Part shown: positions 15,826-26,137 of the stretch, piece by piece
Layout: each line of letters begins with the position of its first letter
How positions within the stretch are numbered: position 1 is the stretch's first letter
Assembly (NCBI RefSeq): GCF_003815875.1
Contig: NZ_CP033924.1
Coordinates: 4,650,001 to 4,714,000, forward strand
Direction of reading: 5' to 3'
DNA from: Chryseobacterium lactis
GTDB taxonomy: Bacteria > Bacteroidota > Bacteroidia > Flavobacteriales > Weeksellaceae
DNA: 64,000 nucleotides
The notes under the pieces: model-generated
Told to the model about the DNA's origin: nothing
What the model saw: only the letters and a program-made list of their open reading frames with translations
The model's database searches: none
Translations under genes and position numbers: made by a program

Positions 15826-16377
15826 ATGAAAAATATAATTTCTATTATCCTCCTTTCTTTCTGTCTTTTTTCCTGTAATTCATTGGATAAAGATGAGTAT
15901 GAAATACTGAACTTAACAATCAACAGATGTGTTTTTGTACAAACAGATATTGAAGAATTATCAAAAATTGCAGATGAACAAAAGATAAGTCTTGATGACG
16001 CTCTCAAATTTTCAGATGCAAAGAACAAAGATCGTCAGTATACGTACACTATATCAGACACCTTATACTCTCCAGACTTGCCTACAGATATCAGAGAGTC
16101 GCTACGCCGCTATGATATTTTTGATGAAGGCAAAAACAGATCAAATCAATCTGTTCTCATAGATTTTAATAAAATCAAACCTATTAAAGCAAAAAAAAGA
16201 ATAAACTCTCCTGTAAAAGACAGCAATTATCTTGGAAATTTTAAGTTTCACAGGGTTCTTTTTGACAGAAGTGGAAATAGGGCTTATATTCAGGTAGAAT
16301 CTCCCAAAAACTATCTATTCAATACGTTTGGGTTAATGTTGGAAAAAAAGAACGGAGAATGGAAGTTCAAAAATTAA
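15826..16377 (+). CDS. Hypothetical lipoprotein
   Basis: 183 residues. The signal peptide MKNIISIILLSFCLFSC ends in a lipobox with Cys17, so the mature protein is lipid-anchored. After it come a helical, acidic region (DIEELSKIADEQKISLDDAL) and a basic central stretch (KIKPIKAKKRI). The C-terminus ends in beta strands (FKFHRVLFDRSGNRAYIQVE, then EKKNGEWKFKN) like small Bacteroidota lipoproteins of unknown function. It is the only plus-strand gene in this part, flanked by convergent minus-strand genes. Confidence 0.65.
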   Translation: MKNIISIILLSFCLFSCNSLDKDEYEILNLTINRCVFVQTDIEELSKIADEQKISLDDALKFSDAKNKDRQYTYTISDTLYSPDLPTDIRESLRRYDIFDEGKNRSNQSVLIDFNKIKPIKAKKRINSPVKDSNYLGNFKFHRVLFDRSGNRAYIQVESPKNYLFNTFGLMLEKKNGEWKFKN

Positions 16378-16391
16378 TTTCTACCGGTACC

Positions 16392-16796
16392 TTATTCGTC
16401 AGAGTGAAGTTTTAACGCACCATGTTTCTGCGCATCAAATTTTTCATTGAAAATAATTTTATTTCCAAACGGATCATTCACCGTGAAAGATATCGCATCA
16501 TAAAAGGCTTTTTCCAGGCCGGGGCGGTTGTATTTGTAGTTTTTATCAATAAGTTCCTTATGATACTCTGCAATTCCTTCTCCCCAGATAAAAACACTGC
16601 TTCCGGGGCTTGCATCTCCATGATGTTCACTCAGATGAAGAACAATATTATCCTTTTTCACTTCCATGTAAACAGGTGTATTTTCATCAAAATGATGCTC
16701 CCAGGCAATTTCAAAGCCTAGCCAATCGATGTAAAACTCTATCGTTTTTTGATAATCAAAAATCCGAAGAACGGGGATAACTTGTTCTGCTTTCAT
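16392..16796 (-). CDS. VOC family protein (glyoxalase/bleomycin-resistance type)
   Basis: 134 residues, one VOC domain: EQVIPVLRIFDYQKTIEFYI, then DWLGFEIAWEHHFDE, VLHLSEHHGDASPG, and DPFGNKIIFNEKF at the end. The His/Glu pattern (HLSEHHGD) fits the bleomycin-resistance-like branch, whose members bind drugs or unknown metabolites. It follows the VOC gene 16811-17158 by 14 bases, so the two are an operon. Confidence 0.8.
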   Translation of the reverse strand: MKAEQVIPVLRIFDYQKTIEFYIDWLGFEIAWEHHFDENTPVYMEVKKDNIVLHLSEHHGDASPGSSVFIWGEGIAEYHKELIDKNYKYNRPGLEKAFYDAISFTVNDPFGNKIIFNEKFDAQKHGALKLHSDE

Positions 16797-16810
16797 ATCA
16801 GAAAATGGTT

Positions 16811-17158
16811 TTATTGGTGAGAAAGAATATTAATAAGTTTTCCAAAAGGATCCTGAACAAAGAATCTGCGAACACCCCAGTCTTCATCAGTAATTTCATA
16901 GATTATTTTAAACCCGGCTTCTTTCATTTTATGGTATATTTCATCCACGGCATCAACCTCAATGGAGAGATCCGGGACTTCGGTGTCGTTTCCACCCTGC
17001 TCAGCAAAGCTGATCTGAACTTTAGCTTCTTCATCACTTCCAAGAGTTTTAATCCAGCCATGATCCATTAATAGGTCAAGTCCTAAAATCTCCTGATAAA
17101 AACGATCGGCTTTAAAAAGGTCATTTGTTTTTATATTAACTATGATTCTTTTTACCAT
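16811..17158 (-). CDS. VOC family protein
   Basis: 115 residues with a minimal VOC domain: VKRIIVNIKTNDLFKADRFY at the N-terminus, LSIEVDAVDEIYHKMKEAG in the middle, FFVQDPFGKLINILSH at the end. No catalytic assignment is possible. First gene of a two-gene VOC operon; a hairpin terminator of the hydrolase gene lies between it and 17248. Confidence 0.75.
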   Translation of the reverse strand: MVKRIIVNIKTNDLFKADRFYQEILGLDLLMDHGWIKTLGSDEEAKVQISFAEQGGNDTEVPDLSIEVDAVDEIYHKMKEAGFKIIYEITDEDWGVRRFFVQDPFGKLINILSHQ

Positions 17159-17179
17159 TTTAAATTATATTTTAAAAAT

Positions 17180-17222
17180 AAAAAAAGCCCTGTGAAATTA
17201 CATAAATTTTCACAAGGCCTGA
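17180..17222 (-). terminator. Hairpin terminator after the alpha/beta hydrolase
   Basis: AGCCCTGTGAAA pairs imperfectly with TTTCACAAGGCCT around a short AT loop, followed on the minus strand by a T run. Confidence 0.55.
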
Positions 17223-17247
17223 TCAGTTTTTCTTATTATTTATAATG

Positions 17248-17937
17248 CTAAAGTGAAGCTGCCGCTTCCAAAATCAGCTCTGTAACTTCTTTCGGATGTG
17301 AGGCTAATGAAGCGTGTCCTGCATCCAGAGTAATTATTTTCTTCGGCTGAAGTCGCTCTGCCATTTCTTTTTCTGTTTCTGCCGGAATCATGTGGTCATT
17401 CGATGAAATCTGATACCAACTTGGCTTTGTTTTCCATGCCGGCTCGCCAGCTTCATCTCCAAAGCACTGACCATGAATCGGTTTTTGCGACAGAGCCATT
17501 ACTAAGGCTTTTTCATCATCCAGATCCTGGCAAAAAGCAGATTGAAATTCGTCGTATTTAATCCAAAGGAAACCTTTGCTATCCGGATAGATACTGGCTC
17601 CTCCGGGAGACTCTCTTCTTCCTAAAAGCGCCCCCAAACTGTCCCCGGCATCAGGAGCAAAAGCAGCAATATAAATGAGTCCTGCTACTTTATCATGATT
17701 TCCTGCACCCGAGATTACAGCACCTCCGTAAGAATGCCCAACCAAAAGAACTTTTCCATCCTGAGCATCGATGAGATCTTTTGTTTTATTAATATCATCC
17801 TGTAATGAAGTCAAAGGATTTTGAACGCTTCTTACTTTATATCCCGCTTTTACAAGAGAAGGAATAACATATTGCCAGTGCGAGCCATCGCCCCATGCTC
17901 CGTGTACCAAAATAATGGTCAGATCTTTTTGTTCCAT
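17248..17937 (-). CDS. Alpha/beta hydrolase
   Basis: 229 residues with nucleophile Ser69 in GHSYGG and an oxyanion-type HGAWGDGSHW at 12-21. An acid is likely in SSNDHMIPA and the final His in LDAGHASLASHP. It resembles the small esterase-like hydrolases common in soil bacteria; substrate unknown. It starts 69 bases after the Crp/Fnr-like gene 18007-18579 on the same strand, and a palindrome with a near-consensus -7 box sits between them at the same spacing as for the VOC pair. Confidence 0.82.
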   Translation of the reverse strand: MEQKDLTIILVHGAWGDGSHWQYVIPSLVKAGYKVRSVQNPLTSLQDDINKTKDLIDAQDGKVLLVGHSYGGAVISGAGNHDKVAGLIYIAAFAPDAGDSLGALLGRRESPGGASIYPDSKGFLWIKYDEFQSAFCQDLDDEKALVMALSQKPIHGQCFGDEAGEPAWKTKPSWYQISSNDHMIPAETEKEMAERLQPKKIITLDAGHASLASHPKEVTELILEAAASL

Positions 17938-17966
17938 AATAATTAAGTATTAGAATTTGATGATCA

Positions 17967-17974
17967 TAAAGCTA
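17967..17974 (-). promoter_or_regulatory. Near-consensus -7 element TAGCTTTA
   Basis: Seven of eight (final G replaced by A). It lies 30 nt from ATG 17937, exactly where the consensus -7 lies in the VOC promoters. Confidence 0.45.
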
Positions 17975-17996
17975 CAATTAGTAAGACGGACGGACG

Positions 17997-18010
17997 TTAA
18001 CTTAAGTTAA
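17997..18010. promoter_or_regulatory. Perfect palindrome, candidate operator of the second Crp/Fnr-like protein
   Basis: TTAAC-TTAA-GTTAA, 14 bases, 5-N4-5. It starts exactly 60 nt upstream of ATG 17937 and overlaps the regulator stop codon. Same geometry as 13653, different half-site. Confidence 0.5.
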
Positions 18011-18579
18011 TTAATAATGCGGCCTCGTATTCTGCTCAGCGATTGTTCCGTCACGCCAAGATAGCTTGCAATATGTTTCTGAGCTATTTTCTGAAAAAGT
18101 AAGGGTTCTTTTTTTAAAAGATTCAGGTATCTGTTTTCGGGAGAAAAACACAAGAGATCGTCGATTCTTTTCTTTGCATCCAGATAGATTTTCTCACTCA
18201 TCATCCTACCAAATTTTTGCCAGTAGGCTTCTTTTTTATATAAAGCCTGAAGATGGTCTTTACTCAACAATAAAATCTCGCAGTTTTCAAGAGCCTGGAT
18301 GTTCATATTGGATACGGTATCACAAAGTATACTTTCATAATCGGTAAAAAATTCATTTTCAAAGTAAAATCCGAAGTTAATTTCACGACCCTGATCATTG
18401 ATATAGAAACATCGGATGGTTCCTTTTTTAATAAATCCAAGATACTTGCACTTTTCGCCCTGTTTTATAAAAAAATCAGATTTCAGCAGTTCAGTATCTT
18501 TAAGTAAAGCGTAGAATTCATCAAAATGTTCCGGATCAACCTGAAATAGTTCTCCGTACTTTTTGTAGTTATCTGACAT
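18007..18579 (-). CDS. Crp/Fnr-like transcriptional regulator
   Basis: 190 residues. The N-terminal beta roll (about 25-120, KQGEKCKYLGFIKKGTIRCF) is followed by a dimer helix and a winged helix with TEQSLSRIRGRI at the C-terminus. As in the other two copies, the nucleotide-phosphate cassette is not conserved, so the effector is unknown. It precedes the alpha/beta hydrolase 17248-17937 and a palindrome; probably its local regulator. Confidence 0.83.
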   Translation of the reverse strand: MSDNYKKYGELFQVDPEHFDEFYALLKDTELLKSDFFIKQGEKCKYLGFIKKGTIRCFYINDQGREINFGFYFENEFFTDYESILCDTVSNMNIQALENCEILLLSKDHLQALYKKEAYWQKFGRMMSEKIYLDAKKRIDDLLCFSPENRYLNLLKKEPLLFQKIAQKHIASYLGVTEQSLSRIRGRIIN

Positions 18580-18607
18580 AATTTTTTATTTGTGTTCCAT
18601 AAAAATA

Positions 18608-18647
18608 AAAAAAGCCTTGCAAAAATTTACTTTTACAAGGCTTTTTT
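18608..18647 (-). terminator. Hairpin terminator of tpx
   Basis: AAAAAAGCCTTG (18608-18619) pairs perfectly with CAAGGCTTTTTT (18636-18647); the T run gives a strong rho-independent terminator on the minus strand. Confidence 0.8.
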
Positions 18648-18664
18648 ACAAAAATTATTTTTTT

Positions 18665-19168
18665 CTATTTATTCAGAGCGGCAAGTGCTGCATCATAATT
18701 AGGTTCGTCAGCAATTTCTGAAACCTGCTCGGTATAAACTACCTGATTGTTTTCATCTGTAACAATTACCGCACGGCTTAGTAATCCTTTCAATGGAGAA
18801 TCAGTAATCGTTACTTCATAATCATCACCGAAACTGCTTCTGAAGTCTGATAACGTTTCTACATTGTTCAATCCTTCTGCAGCACAGAATCTACCCAATG
18901 CAAACGGAAGATCTTTTGAAACGTTAATTACTACCGCATTGTCCAATTTTGAAGCTTCCTCATTGAATTTTCTGCTTGAAGCTGCACAAGTTGGTGTATC
19001 AATACTTGGAAAGATATTGAATACTTTTTTCTTTCCTTCAAAGTTTTCAAGAGTTTTTACATTTAAACCGGAATCTACCAAAGCAAAATCTTTAATTGTG
19101 CTTCCTACTGATGGTAATGCTCCTATAGTGTGTACTTCGTTTCCTTTTAAAGTGATTGTCGTTGACAT
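18665..19168 (-). CDS. tpx: Thiol peroxidase (atypical 2-Cys peroxiredoxin)
   Basis: 167 residues, full Tpx length. Peroxidatic Cys61 sits in PSIDTPTC and resolving Cys95 in ALGRFCAAEG, 34 residues apart as in E. coli Tpx. It reduces hydroperoxides using thioredoxin and acts in the cytosol, having no signal peptide. A perfect -7 box lies at 19192-19199. A second, exported Tpx is encoded at 39300-39875. Confidence 0.95.
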   Translation of the reverse strand: MSTTITLKGNEVHTIGALPSVGSTIKDFALVDSGLNVKTLENFEGKKKVFNIFPSIDTPTCAASSRKFNEEASKLDNAVVINVSKDLPFALGRFCAAEGLNNVETLSDFRSSFGDDYEVTITDSPLKGLLSRAVIVTDENNQVVYTEQVSEIADEPNYDAALAALNK

Positions 19169-19191
19169 AATGTTATTTTTTATAAGTTTTT

Positions 19192-19199
19192 CAAATTTA
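19192..19199 (-). promoter_or_regulatory. -7 element TAAATTTG of tpx
   Basis: Perfect TAnnTTTG match 24 nt upstream of ATG 19168. Confidence 0.55.
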
Positions 19200-19331
19200 C
19201 TTAAAATGCAAAGTTTTTCCGCTTAAATAAAGGTTAAATAATTCTTAAAGTAAAAAAAACATGCTTTTGTCTGATAATCAGTTTTTCAAAAGATTTTTTT
19301 TCTATATTCGCTGTCCTAAAAATTAATATCC

Positions 19332-19784
19332 ATGCGACAAAAAATGAGTCTTCTCTTGTTCGCGGTGCCTGTTTTTGGTTTTGCCCAATCTGTGATTGGA
19401 AATATCAATTCCGGAGCAGTTTCTGCAGACAACCTCAGCCATTCGGTGGGAGAAATCTATGTTATTCCAGATCAGCCGGACCAGGCTAATTCAGGCACAA
19501 TGGGAATGCTTTACCAAACCGGTTTACAGGTTCTGGGCGTTTCTGAAATAGAAAAAGAACAGGTTAAAATTTATCCCAACCCAACCACCGACTACATTTA
19601 TATCACTCTGAATTCAAGATCAAAAATTGAGGAAGCAGAGGTTTATGATCTCTCGGGGAAATTGGTATTACAAGCCAAATTAGAATCAGGGAAGCTTGAT
19701 CTGAGACATCTTTTACAGGGAATCTATGTAATCTCCTTCAAAAATTCTGATATCAAACCTGTTAAAATCATTAAAAAACCTTAA
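19332..19784 (+). CDS. Secreted protein with T9SS type A sorting domain
   Basis: 150 residues. A signal peptide (MSLLLFAVPVFGFAQ, using Met5 as core) is followed by about 55 residues (SVIGNINSGAVSADNLSHSV) that look like the small N-terminal part of Bacteroidota surface proteins. Residues 78-150 form the type A C-terminal sorting domain (VKIYPNPTTDYIYI, EVYDLSGKLVLQ, GIYVISF), which sends proteins through the type IX secretion system. The cargo is tiny. It precedes the next gene by 13 bases. Confidence 0.8.
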   Translation: MRQKMSLLLFAVPVFGFAQSVIGNINSGAVSADNLSHSVGEIYVIPDQPDQANSGTMGMLYQTGLQVLGVSEIEKEQVKIYPNPTTDYIYITLNSRSKIEEAEVYDLSGKLVLQAKLESGKLDLRHLLQGIYVISFKNSDIKPVKIIKKP

Positions 19785-19797
19785 AAACTATTTATAC

Positions 19798-20910
19798 ATG
19801 AAAAAACTTTACACTACTATAGGATTATTTGTTGCCGCTTTGCTCAGCGCACAGGTTCCACAAGCTTTTACTTATCAGACTATTGCGTTTAATGCTGCCG
19901 GAGCTCCTGTTTCGAATGGAAATGTATCTTTAAAAATCAGCATTCTGGAAAACACTGCAACAGGAACTGTTTTGTACACAGAAACTCATAATAAAACGAC
20001 CAATTCGAAAGGTCTGGTGAACCTTAATATCGGACAGGGAACACCTTCAACAGGAAATTTCGGAGCTATTAACTGGGGAGCCAACACAAAATTTGTGAAA
20101 ATTGAATTAGATCCTCAGGGCGGTTCCAATTATACGAATGTAGGCGTCAATCAGCTGATGAGTGTCCCTTATGCTCAGGTGGCAAAAACAGTAGTAACAG
20201 GTGCCGGACAGGGAATTACCCTTGTTTCACCCAACGGAACCAACTATACGTTAACCGTTGATAATTCAGGGAGCCTGAATTTGCCGGTAACGTCTGGTTC
20301 TAATGCTGCATTTCCTGCAGATTTATATATGTATGGTTCCTATAACAGCTTCAATGCAACTTCTGCCGAATTACTAAGAAATGCCAATGGTAATAATAAA
20401 ATCGGCTATAAGTATTTACCTGCCAATACCCAGATAAAGTTTATAGCGGCACCGGCAGCATCTGCACAGACCTATGGAGCTAACAGCTATGGAAGTTTAG
20501 CCGTTAACGGGACCAGTTTCAATGCTACTTCTAATGGATTTTACAAAATTGCTTTGACAAATTACGGTTCTTCCGTAGGTGTTGTACTAACCAACACTGT
20601 TCCGGTAATTAATGCGGATAGTTATAATTCTGCGGTAACAATTTCTTCCGTATCTTATAATCAATCAACTCAGAAATTTTCAGCCACCATAAGCGGAGCA
20701 TCTTCATCCAATTTTACAGGATTTAAAATCAATATTTCATCTACTTCAGGATATGGTGAAACTTTTGGCGATAATCTCAATGACGGAAGCCTGGATATTG
20801 ACGGAGCATCAATCATCATTCCCAATTTAACATCTGCCCCTAAAAACTTTAAAGTTGAATTTGACATGAGCTTTAACGGGAATGGAACCTATACTATTAC
20901 CCAAATATAA
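19798..20910 (+). CDS. Secreted protein with Bacteroidota N-terminal module and SusE/F-like repeats
   Basis: 370 residues with a signal peptide ending ALLSAQ. Residues about 20-135 (VPQAFTYQTIAFNAAGAPV, then TNSKGLVNLNIGQGT and LMSVPYAQVAK) are the N-terminal beta domain often seen on Bacteroidota surface proteins with varied C-termini. Residues about 165-260 (FPADLYMYGSYNSFN, INFKYLPANTQIKF-like) resemble the starch-binding SusE/SusF fold, and the last 100 are Ser/Thr-rich beta strands. No sorting domain is present. Probably co-transcribed with 19332-19784. Confidence 0.65.
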   Translation: MKKLYTTIGLFVAALLSAQVPQAFTYQTIAFNAAGAPVSNGNVSLKISILENTATGTVLYTETHNKTTNSKGLVNLNIGQGTPSTGNFGAINWGANTKFVKIELDPQGGSNYTNVGVNQLMSVPYAQVAKTVVTGAGQGITLVSPNGTNYTLTVDNSGSLNLPVTSGSNAAFPADLYMYGSYNSFNATSAELLRNANGNNKIGYKYLPANTQIKFIAAPAASAQTYGANSYGSLAVNGTSFNATSNGFYKIALTNYGSSVGVVLTNTVPVINADSYNSAVTISSVSYNQSTQKFSATISGASSSNFTGFKINISSTSGYGETFGDNLNDGSLDIDGASIIIPNLTSAPKNFKVEFDMSFNGNGTYTITQI

Positions 20911-20914
20911 ATTT

Positions 20915-20939
20915 AAAGAGGCAGCAGCCTCTTTTTTTA
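20915..20939 (+). terminator. Hairpin terminator of the secreted-protein operon
   Basis: AAAGAGGC-AGCA-GCCTCTTT (20915-20934) plus a T run, five bases after the stop codon at 20908-20910. Confidence 0.85.
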
Positions 20940-20965
20940 TGGAAATATCTCAAATAAAACAATGA

Positions 20966-23236
<2,271 letters not shown>

Positions 23237-23257
23237 GTTCCGGTTTTGAAATACTAC

Positions 23258-23287
23258 AAAAAGCTCCTTTTTAAGGGGCTTTTTTGT
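23258..23287 (+). terminator. Terminator of icd
   Basis: AAAAGCTCC pairs with GGGGCTTTT (one G-T pair) around a TTTTTAA loop, followed by T run. Confidence 0.8.
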
Positions 23288-23302
23288 TTGGTAGAAATCT
23301 TT

Positions 23303-23358
23303 AACCACCCTGTCAAAAATTCTTTGAATTTTTGACACCCCTCCAAAGGAGGGGAATT
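23303..23358 (+). repeat. Two-hairpin repeat family C, solo copy 1
   Basis: AACCACCCTGTC, then a perfect 11-bp stem (GTCAAAAATTC-TTT-GAATTTTTGAC), then ACCCCTCC-AAA-GGAGGGG-AATT. Same architecture as the pair flanking the DUF559 gene at 45135-45678. It lies directly after the icd terminator. Confidence 0.8.
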
Positions 23359-23426
23359 GAGCACTTCCTTTACATAATAACGGCAACATTTTCCTTTTTA
23401 TCCTGAATTTTCAGCGGATAAAATTC

Positions 23427-23498
23427 CTGATTTACCCTACGATTTGTCCGGTTTACCTTTTTTTACATTTCATCCGACTTCGATACGATCTACTTTTG
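23427..23498 (+). promoter_or_regulatory. Candidate LytTR-regulated promoter of the haem-protein operon
   Basis: Direct repeats CTGATTTACC (23427-23436) and CCGGTTTACC (23448-23457) are exactly 21 bp apart, two helical turns. The second is preceded by TTTGTCC. The -7 box TACTTTTG at 23491-23498, within ATCTACTTTTGA, is 43 bp past the second repeat start. Same layout as 26983-27054; no -33 TTG is visible. Confidence 0.6.
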
Positions 23499-23522
23499 AG
23501 CCAGAAAAAAACAATACTCATT

Positions 23523-24506
23523 ATGGATACTGTAAAGAAAAAAAGAAGCCTCATCGCCATAGCTTTTCTGGCAATTTTGGGAATCTTCGGAGGACTACAG
23601 CTTTTTAACCCGCCTTTAGAAGGAAAACGTGTTACCGGAAAAATAGAAGCTCCGAGGGAAGTCATTTCTATTCTGGAAAACTCATGTTTTAATTGCCATT
23701 CCAATCAGCAGAATTTAAGTTGGTATGATCAGATTGCTCCTATTTCCTGGGCTGTGAACAAAGATGTAAAAAGAGCAAGAGAAGTTCTCAATTTTTCGGA
23801 ATGGGAAAAGCTTTCACCGGCCGAACATCAGGGGAAAATGTATGCTATTCTGAATATGATGCAAAGTGGAAAAATGCCACTTCATGAATACACTATTCTG
23901 CATCCGTCTGCTAAAATAACAGCTAAAGATGTGGCAGCTATAAAAAAGTATACGCTATCGTTGGCAAGTGCTCCACAATCAGCAAAACCTAAAAATCCAA
24001 TTGCTGAAGCTATTGCAACGTTACCTGCAGTCTCACATTCAAAATTCCCTGTTTCTCCTAATGGTGTAAAATACACAGATGATTTTAAAAACTGGAAAGT
24101 CATCAGTATGAGTACGCTTTTCGATCATTCAATCAGGGTTATATATGGAAATGATATTGCAGTAAAGGCTGTTGAAGCAGAAAATTTTCATCCATGGCCG
24201 GATGGCAGTATCGTGGTAAAATCGGTGTGGAAGCAACAGGAATTTCCTGACGGGGAAATAAGGCCTGGAGCCTTTGTGAATGCCCAGTTTATGGTAAAAG
24301 ATTCAAAAAAATATACTGATACTGAAGGTTGGGGATTTGCCAAGTTTTCAGGAAATGATCTCCATCCGACCGGAAAATCCGCGTCATTCGCTAAAGAATC
24401 ATGTATTGCCTGCCACAGACAATTAGCAGAAAAAACAGGATATCTGTTTGATGTTCCCATGAAAGTAAATACCCAAAGATTAATTCAAAACCTTCAGAAA
24501 AAATGA
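23523..24506 (+). CDS. Haem-binding domain plus cytochrome P460-like domain protein
   Basis: 327 residues from ATG 23523; the longer start at 23496 would be a TTG inside the -7 box. One N-terminal membrane helix (about 8-27) anchors the rest in the periplasm. The first module has CFNCHS at 55-60 (CxxCH haem c site, Cys55/Cys58/His59), as in the Bacteroidota haem-binding domain family. The second has CIACHR with Cys294/Cys297/His298, as in cytochrome P460-type proteins. So it should bind two c-type haems. It overlaps the next gene by four bases. Confidence 0.8.
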   Translation: MDTVKKKRSLIAIAFLAILGIFGGLQLFNPPLEGKRVTGKIEAPREVISILENSCFNCHSNQQNLSWYDQIAPISWAVNKDVKRAREVLNFSEWEKLSPAEHQGKMYAILNMMQSGKMPLHEYTILHPSAKITAKDVAAIKKYTLSLASAPQSAKPKNPIAEAIATLPAVSHSKFPVSPNGVKYTDDFKNWKVISMSTLFDHSIRVIYGNDIAVKAVEAENFHPWPDGSIVVKSVWKQQEFPDGEIRPGAFVNAQFMVKDSKKYTDTEGWGFAKFSGNDLHPTGKSASFAKESCIACHRQLAEKTGYLFDVPMKVNTQRLIQNLQKK

Positions 24507-24946
24507 AAAATACCATATTGATCCTGCTTGCAGGTTTTATCTCGCTGGTATCCTGCACCAAAGAAAATAGTAATGACAATAGACTCATGAGAGTTGTATT
24601 TGATCCCGGAAACCTAAAATTCATTTCTACTTCCCTGAATCCGAAGAAAGAAACGATGAGCGCTTTATATGGAAATGAACAAGCATTGAAATCTCTATCA
24701 AAGGAAGCTGTTCAACCTGAAGTCGGGGCAGTTATGAAGCTGGTAACCTGGCGTTATCATGACAACCCTCAATATATTGGAGGGACAATTACCGGAGAGC
24801 TTTTACGTGTGGAAACCATTCAGGTTGATGGCAATGGAAATATTTCTTATGATGCTAAAGATAATCAGGATAAAAACCATCAGCAATACAAAAAAGAAGA
24901 ACGCGTTCAGTATTTTATGAGCTACCGTCCTGTCAACAGGCCATAG
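24503..24946 (+). CDS. Small lipoprotein of the haem-protein operon
   Basis: 147 residues. The signal peptide MKNTILILLAGFISLVSC has a lipobox with Cys18, so it is lipid-anchored in the envelope. The mature part contains WRYHDNPQYIGGTITGELLR and a polar, lysine-rich C-terminus, with no family match for me. It overlaps the previous stop by an ATGA junction, so translation is coupled; a partner role for the haem protein is inferred from that. Confidence 0.65.
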   Translation: MKNTILILLAGFISLVSCTKENSNDNRLMRVVFDPGNLKFISTSLNPKKETMSALYGNEQALKSLSKEAVQPEVGAVMKLVTWRYHDNPQYIGGTITGELLRVETIQVDGNGNISYDAKDNQDKNHQQYKKEERVQYFMSYRPVNRP

Positions 24947-24948
24947 CC

Positions 24949-24972
24949 AAAGGGAACCGAAAGGTTCCTTTT
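24949..24972 (+). terminator. Terminator of the haem-protein operon
   Basis: AAAGGGAACC-GAAA-GGTTCCTTTT, starting two bases after the TAG stop at 24944-24946. Confidence 0.75.
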
Positions 24973-25120
24973 CCGGGATAGATGATTAGTTTAAATGATC
25001 AATCTCTTTTAGAGTCAGAAACTGATTAACACAACAATTAATTATTTTCTATTTATCATAATATATTCTTCATTATTTCAATAAAAACATTAATTTAACT
25101 TCTTCAAATCTATAGTTTTG

Positions 25121-26137
25121 ATGCAACAGCAAAAAATAAAAATTTCGCAGGCTGTCATTTGGGTAAGTTCTATTTTCCTTGGGATTTTATCTTCAGTACC
25201 TCAACTTGCCTCCCACGAATTCAACTGGAAAGAAGCTATTGTAAATTCTGTATTAACAGCAGCGTTTTCCGTGATCATGTGGTATATCAATATTTATATG
25301 TTGAATAAAACAGCAGGGAAGCGTAATCAGCATATTTCTTATTCAAAACTACTGATCATCCTTGCTTTTGGGATGGTAATCATGTTTGGACTGGCATGGA
25401 TTCAACAATTAATTCTATCACATATCAACTTTGGTCCGGTTATGCTGATGGTGGAAGTGAGAGGGATTTTGATCAATCTGGTGTGTTATATGTTTTTAAC
25501 TTTATTACAAAACAATTACACAGGCCAACAGGTACAGCTTGAACTGGAAAAAGTAAAAAGCGACAATCTCGGAGCGCAATATGAATTATTAAAACAACAA
25601 ATCAATCCTCATTTCCTGTTCAACAGCCTCAATACCTTAAAATTAATGGCGGAAACTCATGACACAGAAACGGTTGATTTCGTTGTAAAACTTTCTGATT
25701 TTTATCGGTTTACGCTTGAAAGCAGGAAATTAGATCTGATCAGTATTCAGGAAGAAATGAAGATTGTAGATTCTTATCTTTTCCTCCAAAAAGCACGTTT
25801 TGGTGACGGAATTACCTTCACAACTGAGCTTGATAAGAAAACCTACTCCACTCTTATTCCTCCTTTTACTCTTCAGCTCCTGGTTGAAAACTGTATTAAA
25901 CACAATATTGTTTCACAAAGCAAGCCCTTGCATATTAAAATATATGATGTTTCCAATACTATCATTATTGAAAATCCTATCCAACGCAAAATGGCTGTTG
26001 AAGATTCCTTAGGAGTGGGACTTGACAACATTAAAATGCGCTATAAGCATTTATTGGAACAGGATATTACTATTCACTCAGACGAAAAAATCTTTCAGAT
26101 AAAACTACCATTAATCCATGAATATCATCATTATTGA
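25121..26137 (+). CDS. LytS-type sensor histidine kinase
   Basis: 338 residues from ATG 25121. Four predicted transmembrane helices cover about 8-130, followed by a short coiled linker (QVQLELEKVKSDNLGAQYEL). The His_kinase/LytS box INPHFLFNSLN carries the phosphorylated His164. The C-terminal ATPase part (PPFTLQLLVENCIKHNIV, then GVGLDNIKMRYKHL) has N and G boxes. No extracellular sensor domain is obvious, so the signal may be membrane-related. Its end overlaps the response regulator by 20 bases. Confidence 0.88.
   Translation: MQQQKIKISQAVIWVSSIFLGILSSVPQLASHEFNWKEAIVNSVLTAAFSVIMWYINIYMLNKTAGKRNQHISYSKLLIILAFGMVIMFGLAWIQQLILSHINFGPVMLMVEVRGILINLVCYMFLTLLQNNYTGQQVQLELEKVKSDNLGAQYELLKQQINPHFLFNSLNTLKLMAETHDTETVDFVVKLSDFYRFTLESRKLDLISIQEEMKIVDSYLFLQKARFGDGITFTTELDKKTYSTLIPPFTLQLLVENCIKHNIVSQSKPLHIKIYDVSNTIIIENPIQRKMAVEDSLGVGLDNIKMRYKHLLEQDITIHSDEKIFQIKLPLIHEYHHY

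Noticed and set aside
15711..16028. Minus-strand ORF opposite the lipoprotein gene
   Set aside because: It overlaps the better-supported lipoprotein gene (15826-16377, clear signal and lipobox) on the other strand and has no motif.
25113..25120. TAGTTTTG as the -7 box of the LytS gene
   Set aside because: It abuts the ATG directly, so transcription would start inside the gene; probably chance in AT-rich DNA unless the start is further in.
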